Of a stretch of DNA of 56,517 nucleotides, positions 17,378 to 25,097 are shown in pieces. The stretch lies in assembly GCF_002286815.1 (NCBI RefSeq), contig NZ_MUNM01000049.1:1-56517 (forward strand). The letters run 5' to 3'. The first letter of the stretch is position 1. Each line of letters opens with the position of its first letter. This stretch comes from Pseudomonas sp. PICF141 (GTDB lineage Bacteria; Pseudomonadota; Gammaproteobacteria; Pseudomonadales; Pseudomonadaceae). A program made the position numbers and the translations under genes. The notes beneath the pieces were generated by a model. The model ran no database searches and was not told the origin of the DNA. It saw nothing but the letters and a program-made list of their open reading frames with translations.

Positions 17378-18919
17378 TCATTGATCAAAGCGTTCAGCCA
17401 GATGACACAATGCTTCGGCCTGACGTTGCAAGTCCTCGCTGATGCGTTTTCCATCCAGCGCCTTTTCGACACTGTCAGTCGACAGTTCAGCCACCTGCAA
17501 TACCTGTTGCGACAAATTTTCCACCACTTGGGACTGTTGCTCCATGGCAGAAGCGATTTGCATGCCCATGCCGGAAATTTGTGCGAGGGATGAATTCACA
17601 CCCGCCAGGTTGTTCTGCACCGAAGTGACTTCACGGGTGCTGTTTGAGGCAAACTCACGCCCGGCATCAGTCAGTTGCACCGTCAGCTCGGTGGCATCGC
17701 GCAGTTGCAGTAAGAGCGGTTGAATTTGTTGTGTCGCTTCCTGGGTTCGCGTCGCTAATTGCCGCACCTCATCAGCCACTACGCTGAAGCCCCTGCCCGC
17801 TTCCCCCGCCCTCGCTGCCTCTATTGCCGCATTCAGTGCCAGTAGATTGGTTTGCCCGGCAATCGAACTGATGATGTTGGTGATATGACTGATCGCTTCC
17901 GTAGAACTGGCCAATTGTTGAACGGCCGTGGCCGTGTCGCCCACGGATGTATTGAGCAATTGCATTGCCCTCAGGCTTTGACCGGATAGTTGCTCGCCAT
18001 GGTTGGCCAGATCGACGGCCCGGGTAGTCGCCAGATGGGTGGCCTGCACATTGCCGGTAACTTCTTGAATCGTCGCGGCCAGCTCGGTGAGCGCTGTCAC
18101 CGACAGATCGGTTTCATCGCGCTGACGTTCAAGGCGCAGGGTTTCGGCCTGGATCAGTTGCCCGAGCTCCAGCACCCGCTGCTGTACCACCAGACCGGTG
18201 CTGCCAATCCGCGACAGAGCACTTTGCAGACGAGCCTCTTGCGCGACCAAGGCCATATCCACTTGAGCTGCGGCACCGTGCTCGCGACTGTACATTTGCG
18301 CCATTAACGGTTCAGTGAATGCTTTGGGATGTGCAGAGAAAACACGCTGGAGAGCTCGAGTTTGTCGATGCGCCTGAAAAGCCGCCATGGCCCCCAGCCC
18401 CACTACGATCAATGCGCTCTGAGCGACAAAAGCGTCCAGTTGCCAAAGCCCGGCCGACAGGACAAAACCTAAGGGCACCGCCGGTAATGCGCAGCCAAGC
18501 AAACGCCCGATATTCCATCGCACGACCGGATCCTGACTATTCAAGCGAGCATAGAGCTTTTGCGCACGTTCACGTTGTTGCTCGCTAGGTACGCTGTAAA
18601 CCGCACCGTAGGCCTCTATGCCATCGAGGCCGAACACCGGTTTGATGTATACGCTCAACCAATAGGCTGTACCGTCCCGACGAAGGTTCTTGATCAGGCC
18701 CATCCAGGGCCGCCCTAGCTTTAACGTTTGCCACAGGCTACTAAAAACCTGTGGCGGCATTTCCGGATGCCGAAGCACGTTACCAGGTTGATCAGTCAGT
18801 TCTTGGCTTGAATAGCCGCTGAGCGCGACAAATGCTTCGCTGCAGTGGCTGATGCGCCCTCGCAGGTCAGTGCTGCAAATCAGAACGGCGGTATCGGGTG
18901 ATAAGGGGGATGCGGGCAT
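17378..18919 (-). CDS. Aer-type PAS chemoreceptor (methyl-accepting chemotaxis protein)
   Basis: This 513-residue protein has an N-terminal PAS domain (residues about 10-110, with [13 protein letters not shown] and GYSSQEL), a hydrophobic membrane-anchoring region (about 140-185) and a full cytoplasmic signalling domain. The conserved hairpin tip is at [24 protein letters not shown]. This is the Aer layout, which senses redox state or a ligand inside the cell rather than in the periplasm. It lies between antABC and the indole genes. That suggests movement in response to indole or anthranilate metabolism, but the ligand is unknown. The ATG at 18919 begins MPASPLSPD; an upstream in-frame start would add an implausible phenylalanine-rich leader. 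Confidence 0.88.
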   Translation of the reverse strand: MPASPLSPDTAVLICSTDLRGRISHCSEAFVALSGYSSQELTDQPGNVLRHPEMPPQVFSSLWQTLKLGRPWMGLIKNLRRDGTAYWLSVYIKPVFGLDGIEAYGAVYSVPSEQQRERAQKLYARLNSQDPVVRWNIGRLLGCALPAVPLGFVLSAGLWQLDAFVAQSALIVVGLGAMAAFQAHRQTRALQRVFSAHPKAFTEPLMAQMYSREHGAAAQVDMALVAQEARLQSALSRIGSTGLVVQQRVLELGQLIQAETLRLERQRDETDLSVTALTELAATIQEVTGNVQATHLATTRAVDLANHGEQLSGQSLRAMQLLNTSVGDTATAVQQLASSTEAISHITNIISSIAGQTNLLALNAAIEAARAGEAGRGFSVVADEVRQLATRTQEATQQIQPLLLQLRDATELTVQLTDAGREFASNSTREVTSVQNNLAGVNSSLAQISGMGMQIASAMEQQSQVVENLSQQVLQVAELSTDSVEKALDGKRISEDLQRQAEALCHLAERFDQ

Positions 18920-18941
18920 GATCGAAAAGTCCCGGAAGCAG

Positions 18942-18971
18942 AAAAAAAAATGCCTGCCGCGTGGGGCAGGC
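18942..18971 (-). terminator. Rho-independent terminator of the MetA/SphA-like gene
   Basis: On the minus strand the stem GCCTGCC / GGCAGGC (18971-18965 with 18958-18952) is followed by a nine-base U-tract. It separates the outer-membrane protein gene from the chemoreceptor gene downstream. Confidence 0.88.
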
Positions 18972-19018
18972 AAAAGACCAAAGGCATCGAACGCCAAAGG
19001 AGCAGGAGTTTCGCGGTC

Positions 19019-19966
19019 TTAAAAGTGATGGATGTAACGCATTTGCACACGACTGCCGTCAGCACGGTTTTCTACGTCTTGCTCAAAATACGCATTCAAA
19101 AATACATGGTCATCCTTCGAGAAACTGTACATTGCACCCGGTCCGATGGCCCAGACCTTCTCTCGACGTCCAGACACTTCATGACCGTCCACTTTGGTAT
19201 CGGTGATCTGCTTTAACCAATAACCGTTGATGCCCAGGCGCAGCTGTGGCGTGACGGCATACTCGGTTGCAAAGTTGGCGTGCAGAGCCTGTCCGGCCTG
19301 GATGTCGTCGGCATCGCCAAAACCTGGCCCCGGGTCGTTGTTTTTGCCGTTGTAGAGATAGTGCGCTCGCACCGACGCCGTCCATTTTGGCGTGAACCAA
19401 TAGGTGCCCGCCCAATACGGATTAAACGACCAGGCATTAGCCCCGGGATTAACATCGTGTTTGCTATCGTATTTGCCGGTGGGCAAATTGACCTGCAATT
19501 CAATGCGATGAACGAAGCGTGGGCCATCGGGCCCCATAATCGGATCAAATTGAATCATCGGTCCCAACAGCAAATCACCAAAGCCACTTTGACCTTTTAT
19601 TGCTGCATTGTTCAGCCCGTCATCGACGTCCATCCGCGTCACAAAGGGCAGCAAGGCATTCATACCCAGTGCGGCATTACCTATGCGAATGTCGGACAAG
19701 TAAGTCAGTTGAGTGACGGCCACTTGATAATCCAGCTGTTGCTTGGGTAGCCCCAGCGCTTTGCCGTCTTTATCGCGCAGCCGATCGGCGCTGTAGCTCT
19801 GGAAGTACTCCTGGAAGTACCAACCTGATCCAGCGGGTGGGCCGCCATCGAGAAAACTGGTGAAGCCTAAATTGACCACGGGCAAGTCATACGCCTGTAC
19901 CGTTTCAAATCCCGAAAAGCCAGATCCCAGAATGCACACCGACAGCAGTTTTATTTTTATTTTCAT
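19019..19966 (-). CDS. MetA/SphA-family outer-membrane protein (putative aromatic channel)
   Basis: This 315-residue protein has a signal peptide (MKIKIKLLSVCILGSGFSG, cut near VQA-YD) and a beta-barrel-like body ending in RYIHHF with a terminal phenylalanine. It resembles the phenol-degradation MetA / SphA transporter family, found beside many aromatic catabolic operons and thought to help hydrophobic substrates cross the outer membrane. LPTGKYD and NPYWAGTYWFTPKW are recognisable family features. The ATG at 19966 has GGAGAG upstream. It lies 231 bp downstream of iifD with a weak hairpin between, so it may be read partly from the iif operon or from its own promoter. Indole uptake is inferred from position. 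Confidence 0.8.
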   Translation of the reverse strand: MKIKIKLLSVCILGSGFSGFETVQAYDLPVVNLGFTSFLDGGPPAGSGWYFQEYFQSYSADRLRDKDGKALGLPKQQLDYQVAVTQLTYLSDIRIGNAALGMNALLPFVTRMDVDDGLNNAAIKGQSGFGDLLLGPMIQFDPIMGPDGPRFVHRIELQVNLPTGKYDSKHDVNPGANAWSFNPYWAGTYWFTPKWTASVRAHYLYNGKNNDPGPGFGDADDIQAGQALHANFATEYAVTPQLRLGINGYWLKQITDTKVDGHEVSGRREKVWAIGPGAMYSFSKDDHVFLNAYFEQDVENRADGSRVQMRYIHHF

Positions 19967-20155
19967 CACGCTCTCCACTTACAGCCAGGCTAAAGGTAGA
20001 GCAGTCGAAAGTTGCAATCTGCAGGCAAGGCCATCCGTTAACGTACAAACGCAGAATCCTCATTGCACAAGCACAGTCAGACTCAACACCTTCAGGAAAT
20101 ACAGCGAATACTTGCGATCACACCGCAACTTTATGTTTTCAAGCGGTAACAAATA

Positions 20156-20182
20156 CTTCGCCACTCTGAAGTAGCGGCGAAG
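20156..20182 (-). terminator. Hairpin after iifD
   Basis: CTTCGCC at 20156-20162 pairs with GGCGAAG at 20176-20182. On the minus strand it is followed by TATTTGTT, a poor U-tract. It may attenuate transcription from the iif operon into the outer-membrane protein gene. Confidence 0.4.
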
Positions 20183-20197
20183 TTCGGGGTTCTTAAA

Positions 20198-20740
20198 TTA
20201 TCGACTCAATCCTGGATGCTCCGACGCCACTCGATACTGTCCACAATGAAACACCAGCGGCTCGCCTGTGCCGTGGCGGTAGTGCTCGATCTGCCCCAGA
20301 AAAATCAGATGATCACCCCCCTCATACTGCGTAACGTTGCGGCAGACCAAGGTCGCGATCACGCCATCAAGAAGCGGTACTCCAGCCTCCCCGGCCTTGA
20401 ATGCCACACCCGAGAACTTATCTGGCGCGGGCCGCGCAAAACGTCCCGAAAGATCGTGCTGATCAGCGCCCAGGATATTGATTGCAAAATGGCCACACGA
20501 CAGGTAGTCCGCCAGGCTCGGAGCGTTGCGAGAAATACTCCAAAGCACCAGTGGCGGATCCAGCGATACCGATGAAAAGGAGTTAGCGGTCATGCCAACA
20601 TTGCGCCCGTCAGGGGTGCGCGTGGTAATAACGGTCACACCGGTCGCAAACTTCCCGAGCAGATTACGCAGTTCGCGCGGGTCGCAGTCTTGTGCGTTGA
20701 CCAGTTCGTGTTGGATAGACTCTGGACTAAATGCATTCAT
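20198..20740 (-). CDS. iifD: Flavin reductase, partner of the indole monooxygenase (IifD-like)
   Basis: This 180-residue protein belongs to the flavin-reductase-like domain family (HpaC/StyB type), which uses NAD(P)H to supply reduced flavin to a separate monooxygenase. Visible family motifs are LLGKFATGVTVITTRTPDG at about residues 26-45, GMTANSFSSVSLDPPLVLWSI just after, and GDHLIFLGQIEHY near 150. The ATG at 20740 was chosen because AGGAG lies upstream, rather than longer in-frame starts. The gene is 25 bp downstream of the oxygenase gene, the expected two-component pair. Assignment to indole oxidation rests on the neighbouring genes matching the iif cluster described in Acinetobacter. Confidence 0.85.
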   Translation of the reverse strand: MNAFSPESIQHELVNAQDCDPRELRNLLGKFATGVTVITTRTPDGRNVGMTANSFSSVSLDPPLVLWSISRNAPSLADYLSCGHFAINILGADQHDLSGRFARPAPDKFSGVAFKAGEAGVPLLDGVIATLVCRNVTQYEGGDHLIFLGQIEHYRHGTGEPLVFHCGQYRVASEHPGLSR

Positions 20741-20765
20741 GATGAACTCCTGGCTCGATGGCGGC

Positions 20766-22004
20766 TCAAGCGGCCTGACGAGTCTTTTCCTGAATAAAGG
20801 CTTGGCAAGACTGGGCGTCGAACCACCAAGGTGCAAAATTGCGCGGATCATCGAAGCCGTTGGCGATGGCCGATGCCAGGGGTTTTGACTGGCTGGCGGC
20901 GCCCAGCAGTTCCAGCAGATGCTGAGGCGGTGGAGTCAGCATGGTGTTGGTCCACTTGACCACATGCTGGGCATAGCTCCAGTACTGCTCGAAAGTGTCG
21001 TGCATCCAGTCCGGGCCAAAATCTTGCACACCACGAGCGACAATCGCATCCAGGTAAACCTTGCTGCACTTGGCGGCATTGTTCGAACCCTGGCCGGTAA
21101 TCGGGTCGTTGACTACCAGAGCATCGGCCATGCCAAAGACCTTGCGGCCAGACGGCAGCGTCAATACCGGTTTACGCACCATCGGCGTGAATCTGCCGGA
21201 CAAGAAGCCCTTGTCATCGGTCATTTCCACAGAGCGGCAGCGTTCGGCTTCCCAAGGGACGTAACGATTGATCAGCTCCAGGCTTTTCTCAAGATGTTGC
21301 TCTGCAGACGTAATCCCCTGCCAGCAATCCATCGGCCCGCCCGGAATCCCTTCGAAAACCATGATTTCGCAAGGTCCGGTGGTCGTCAGGCAAGGAAACA
21401 CAAAGTACTCGCCTACACCGGGAATCAGGTTGAAGCTGACCCGGGAAAACGGCGACATCGGTGTCATGCCCTTCACATAGGTCAATGACAGCGCTCTTTG
21501 CGGTTGCTGAAACTGAGTCCGCTCGGCATCTTTTTCAAACAGATTGACGATTTCGCCCTTACCCGCCGCCAGCAGTACCAGGTCATGGCTGGTCGACAGA
21601 AGCTCCAACTCGGCCACACCGACATCCTGAATAATGACCTCGCCGCCACGCTTCACGACCTCATCCATCCAGACTGGCATTTTCAGGCGCTGATCGACTG
21701 ATTGGGCGTAGCGATCCAGCCGGGTACTCCAGCTGAACAGTGGCTCATTTGGCTTCTCCGGGTCAGGCACTGCCAGGCCAATACCTTCTACGGCCGGGCA
21801 CTGGTCCTCCCAAAAGTTCAGGCCCAAATCACGCTCGCTTTGCAGGGCGGCGTTGAACATGCACTGACTGGACATCACTTTACCGTTGCGAATGGCCTCG
21901 CCATTACGATTAGTGGCCAGGGTCACATGGTAGCCCTTGGCGAGCAGGCCTAGAGCGAGTTGCAGGCCGGCTTGACCGGCTCCGACGATGGCGATTCGAC
22001 GCAT
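20766..22004 (-). CDS. iifC: FAD-dependent indole/styrene-type monooxygenase (IifC-like)
   Basis: This 412-residue protein is a group E flavoprotein monooxygenase of the StyA type, which uses free reduced FAD to epoxidise styrene or indole. The FAD-binding motif GAGQAGLQLALGL lies at residues 8-20. A second cofactor motif, GMADALVVNDPITGQGSNNA, lies near 295. Length matches StyA/IndA/IifC proteins. In the known iif pathway, IifC oxidises indole with IifD as reductase, and without IifB the product gives indigo. Here the order iifA-iifB-iifC-iifD is kept on one strand. The start at 22004 has AGGAG upstream. A role in styrene oxidation cannot be excluded by sequence alone, but no styrene-oxide isomerase or phenylacetaldehyde dehydrogenase gene is present. 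Confidence 0.87.
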   Translation of the reverse strand: MRRIAIVGAGQAGLQLALGLLAKGYHVTLATNRNGEAIRNGKVMSSQCMFNAALQSERDLGLNFWEDQCPAVEGIGLAVPDPEKPNEPLFSWSTRLDRYAQSVDQRLKMPVWMDEVVKRGGEVIIQDVGVAELELLSTSHDLVLLAAGKGEIVNLFEKDAERTQFQQPQRALSLTYVKGMTPMSPFSRVSFNLIPGVGEYFVFPCLTTTGPCEIMVFEGIPGGPMDCWQGITSAEQHLEKSLELINRYVPWEAERCRSVEMTDDKGFLSGRFTPMVRKPVLTLPSGRKVFGMADALVVNDPITGQGSNNAAKCSKVYLDAIVARGVQDFGPDWMHDTFEQYWSYAQHVVKWTNTMLTPPPQHLLELLGAASQSKPLASAIANGFDDPRNFAPWWFDAQSCQAFIQEKTRQAA

Positions 22005-22082
22005 TGTTATTCTCCTGGTTATCGACGGTTACAGGTGCAGCATTCGGCAGTCGCCGAACAGGGTTTCTTGTTAGTTTCGGTG

Positions 22083-22868
22083 TTACTCAGCAAGCCGTGG
22101 TATCGCCGGCAGGTTCTGTTCCGGTCCCATGACCGAGTAGCCTCCATCGACGGCATAATCCGCACCCGTCACAAAGCTGGCGGCTGGCGAACATAGAAAC
22201 GCCACCACATTGGCCACTTCGCCGGGTTCTCCCAGACGGCCCAGCAGGTGATAGGAAGCGGCGACTGCATCAGCCTTTTCGCGGTTGCCGCCACTGGCCT
22301 GGTCGATCACCCGCGACCAGGTCCAGCCAGGCGACACCGAATTAACGCGGATACCGTCGGCGGCCAGGTCCATCGCCATGCAGCGAGTCAGCTGCACCAT
22401 GGCGGCCTTCGAGACTGGATAAAGCCAGCGCCCGGTCTGGGCGCACTTGGCCGAGATGGACGTGAAATTGACAATCGCACCACGTCGGGCTTTAAGGTCC
22501 TGATGCACCGCTTGAGTCAATGCCACGGCTGAAACCAGGTTCACATCAAGTGCCTGTAGCCAATCCTGACGGCTGGAAGCAAAGCCCTGGTCGCTATAGG
22601 TGCAGGCCAGATTAATCAACAGGTCGACCCCACCAAAACGTGCCCGAACGTCTTCGACTGCATGGGCAATAAGTTCGTCATCCGTTACATCGAGATGAAA
22701 AAATGCGGCTCGCTCACCGAGCTCGGACGCCGCCCTGAGACCTGCGTCACGATCGATATCGAACAGTGCAACAACAGCACCGGCATCCATCAGCGCCCGA
22801 GCGACGGCAGAACCAATCAGGGTTGCGCCACCGCTGATCACGGCGACCTTATTCTCTAGATGAGACAT
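22083..22868 (-). CDS. iifB: Short-chain dehydrogenase, probable indole-dihydrodiol dehydrogenase (IifB-like)
   Basis: This 261-residue classical SDR has the nucleotide-binding motif SGGATLIG near residues 12-19, an NLAC variant of the usual NNAG motif at 86-89, serine residues in FTSIS at 135-139 and the catalytic YPVSK with Y150 and K154. In the described iif pathway, IifB oxidises the indole 2,3-dihydrodiol to 3-hydroxyindolin-2-one and so prevents indigo formation. It lies 78 bp upstream of iifC and only 10 bp downstream of iifA. The substrate is inferred from the gene neighbourhood. Confidence 0.85.
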   Translation of the reverse strand: MSHLENKVAVISGGATLIGSAVARALMDAGAVVALFDIDRDAGLRAASELGERAAFFHLDVTDDELIAHAVEDVRARFGGVDLLINLACTYSDQGFASSRQDWLQALDVNLVSAVALTQAVHQDLKARRGAIVNFTSISAKCAQTGRWLYPVSKAAMVQLTRCMAMDLAADGIRVNSVSPGWTWSRVIDQASGGNREKADAVAASYHLLGRLGEPGEVANVVAFLCSPAASFVTGADYAVDGGYSVMGPEQNLPAIPRLAE

Positions 22869-22878
22869 GTCTTTCCCC

Positions 22879-24123
22879 TTACACCGGCTTGTCAGCGCTG
22901 GAAGCCCAACTCGGCATCAGCGTATTGGAGGGCAGTGACTCATCGAGCAACTTTTGCGCAGTCACCACACCCGCCACGGGTAGTCCGGTCGGGTCAAGCA
23001 GGCCGATCTGAACCAGCACGCTGGCCTGATCCCAGTAGATGTGTTCGTGATAGAGCTTCGGACCGCGGAACTTGACTACGCCAAGCATCGGGATCTCGAC
23101 GTAGCGCCCGGTGGGTGCCACCCCGGGAAGCATCCAGTCAATCTCGGCGTCATGGGTAAAGCTCATGATGAATTCATCGACGATCTGTGATGCACCGACC
23201 GTGCGAGACAGTGGCGTCAACGCCATATCCTTGGGGTTGCCGTGGACAAAGTGATGCTGGTAGAAGCGGCTCAACTCTTTAGCACCCACGCCACCGGTCA
23301 TGGTCGGAATGTGGTTAACGTAAGGTTCAGCGACCATGGTCGCCATGGTGGCAGGTACGTCCCGGGTATCGAACTCGTGACGGACATGCTCATCCCACAG
23401 GTCAGAGAGGTTGTAGTCTGGCCCTAGCTCCCTGCGCAGTGCAGCAACAGTCCGCTCGTGGGCCAGAAGCGCTGATGGCTTGTGGTAGTGATGACCGCTG
23501 GGGCGAGCAAACGCGTGATCAACGCCCGGATAGACGTAGAGTTCAACACCCTTTTTATCGCAAAGGGCCTCCTTGATCGCGGAGCGGGCCTCTGCTGGAC
23601 AGAACTGATCCTGTTCGGCCATATGGAGCACCAGACGCCCTTGAAGTCCTTCAATTTCCGGGAGCGCGGTTTCAATTCCTACGCCGTAGTAGCCAACGGC
23701 ACAAGCCACCTCAGGCAACCGACAGGCCGCCAGGTAAGCCAGCTTGCCACCCAGGCAATAGCCGACAACGCCTAGGTCCCCGGGCTTACATTGAGGCAAT
23801 GACTCCAATGCCTTCAGACTGGCACGGATATCATCAATGCCCAGCGTCTCGTCGAAGCCCTGGTAGAGCGCATAGGCACGACCGAACTCCGCTTCGGTGT
23901 AACCTAAATCGACACCAGGCTCTTGGCGCCAGTACAGGTCCGGAACCAGCACCGTATAACCTTCCTCGGCCAACAGGTCGGCAACTTCACGCATAGCCTG
24001 GTTAACGCCGAAGATTTCCTGACAAAGCACCACACCCGGACCACGACCATCGATAGAGGTCGCAAGGTAAGCCTGGAACTGACCGCCGGACGGAACCGGC
24101 ACGCTGATATATTGGCCTTTCAT
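22879..24123 (-). CDS. iifA: Dienelactone-hydrolase-like/SnoaL-like fusion, probable IifA (anthranilate-forming)
   Basis: This 414-residue protein joins an alpha/beta-hydrolase of the dienelactone hydrolase class (residues about 1-235) to a SnoaL/NTF2-like domain (about 245-385). The hydrolase part keeps all the family's active-site residues: E36 in CQEIFG, C123 in GYCLGG, D172 in AEQDQF and H203 in GVDHAF. In Acinetobacter IifA converts 3-hydroxyindolin-2-one to anthranilate and was described as comparable to cofactor-independent oxygenases. The ATG at 24123 has TTGGAG upstream; the longer in-frame extension runs through the intergenic space. It sits between the LRAT-like gene and iifB with short gaps, so all five genes probably form one transcript. 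Product assignment rests on cluster similarity. Confidence 0.8.
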   Translation of the reverse strand: MKGQYISVPVPSGGQFQAYLATSIDGRGPGVVLCQEIFGVNQAMREVADLLAEEGYTVLVPDLYWRQEPGVDLGYTEAEFGRAYALYQGFDETLGIDDIRASLKALESLPQCKPGDLGVVGYCLGGKLAYLAACRLPEVACAVGYYGVGIETALPEIEGLQGRLVLHMAEQDQFCPAEARSAIKEALCDKKGVELYVYPGVDHAFARPSGHHYHKPSALLAHERTVAALRRELGPDYNLSDLWDEHVRHEFDTRDVPATMATMVAEPYVNHIPTMTGGVGAKELSRFYQHHFVHGNPKDMALTPLSRTVGASQIVDEFIMSFTHDAEIDWMLPGVAPTGRYVEIPMLGVVKFRGPKLYHEHIYWDQASVLVQIGLLDPTGLPVAGVVTAQKLLDESLPSNTLMPSWASSADKPV

Positions 24124-24140
24124 CTCGAATCTCCAAGGGC

Positions 24141-24683
24141 TCAGGAACGTTGGATGTGATATTGGGCACCTTCTGCTGCACCGACTATCCGCTGAGTGCA
24201 ACGCTTGTCCGAGGCCTGCAGGAAGTTATCCGGCAGGCTTTGCAGCACCAACCGCAGCAGTGCCAATGGATGGGTCATGAAGCCGCGAACCTGTTCGCTA
24301 CTGCTTTTGCCGTACAGGCACCAATTACAGAAGTGCTCGCAATTATTAGTCAGCAACCGGTAGTGATTTTCCCCCAGGCGCGAGAGTGCCCGGCGGATCA
24401 CTTCCTCACCGTCGAACTGAGACATCGGGGCATCGTCGACCCACACTGGTTGCCCGCCAGCAAAACAGTCCAATGCCAACACTTCGACAGGACCGACCTG
24501 AAAACCTTTATGAAAGCCTGCGTAGTGCACGACTCGACGCCCGCCCAGATAAATCCCATGGTGGTAGTAACGACGTCTTGACGTGATGAGATGGCTGCCA
24601 GGCTGAACGTCGGCGTTTTCCAGGTCGTCCCAGTTGCGCCATTGATGAGCGCTTGGAACAGGCGGTGTATGGGTAATGTTCAT
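24141..24683 (-). CDS. LRAT/NlpC-P60-like domain protein, first gene of the indole operon
   Basis: This 180-residue protein has the circularly permuted NlpC/P60 fold signature of lecithin:retinol acyltransferase (LRAT/NC) proteins. H42 and H53 lie in YYHHGIYLGGRRVVHYAG and the nucleophile C115 in TNNCEHFCNWC, so the catalytic triad is intact. Known relatives are thiol acyltransferases, phospholipases or amide hydrolases acting through an acyl-cysteine. No signal peptide is evident. A C-terminal hydrophobic stretch (HPLALLRLVLQSL, near 138) could touch the membrane. It lies 17 bp upstream of iifA and should be co-transcribed. Its role in indole breakdown is unknown. The ATG at 24683 is preferred over a TTG three codons earlier. 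Confidence 0.75.
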   Translation of the reverse strand: MNITHTPPVPSAHQWRNWDDLENADVQPGSHLITSRRRYYHHGIYLGGRRVVHYAGFHKGFQVGPVEVLALDCFAGGQPVWVDDAPMSQFDGEEVIRRALSRLGENHYRLLTNNCEHFCNWCLYGKSSSEQVRGFMTHPLALLRLVLQSLPDNFLQASDKRCTQRIVGAAEGAQYHIQRS

Positions 24684-25097
24684 GGCGTTCAACCTCGCCG
24701 TCTGGCGGCTTCAACGAATTAACAAGCGTTGAAGTCATGGTGCGACCCTGCCCTTGCCAGCACTATCCATCTGATGCTGCCGTTGTCCGCGAGCTGCGAA
24801 AATGTGTCGGTGCCTTTGCCACATTCACCTATGCCTCGCCCCTCCAAAAAAAGTTGGACGCCCAGGATTTGCGGGAGGATTCTAAAAAATACCGACTACT
24901 GCACGCTGCGTCAGAATGCTTCTGTCGTCGCTTGGCACACCAATTGCTGGCTTAGGCAGAAAGCCCAATAAGGGCACAAAAAGAAACGGACATGCACACG
25001 GGTTATCCGGATAACGCAGCGATCATCCAGATCCTGCAAAACCTGGGTAACACCACCGTGCGACATGCCTTGAATCGTGCATGCAACTGAGGTGACC
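24684..25097. other. Divergent control region between the iif operon and its AraC regulator
   Basis: These 414 bases separate the minus-strand operon from the plus-strand AraC gene and must hold the operon promoter. The only clear element is a full-consensus sigma-54 site at 24932-24948 on the plus strand. No convincing minus-strand sigma-54 site or obvious tandem AraC half-sites were found by eye. A run of A bases lies at 24847-24853. Confidence 0.6.
24932..24948 (+). promoter_or_regulatory. Full-consensus sigma-54 promoter upstream of the AraC regulator
   Basis: TTGGCACACCAATTGCT matches YTGGCAC-N5-TTGCW completely, with the GG at 24934-24935 and GC at 24946-24947. Transcription would begin near 24959 and read into the AraC gene at 25098 with a leader of about 140 bases. 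No sigma-54 activator gene is in the window. Confidence 0.6.

Noticed and set aside
20766..22004. Styrene degradation operon (StyA/StyB)
   Set aside because: Oxygenase and reductase are of that family, but no styrene-oxide isomerase or phenylacetaldehyde dehydrogenase is present, while SDR, IifA-like and ant genes fit indole breakdown.
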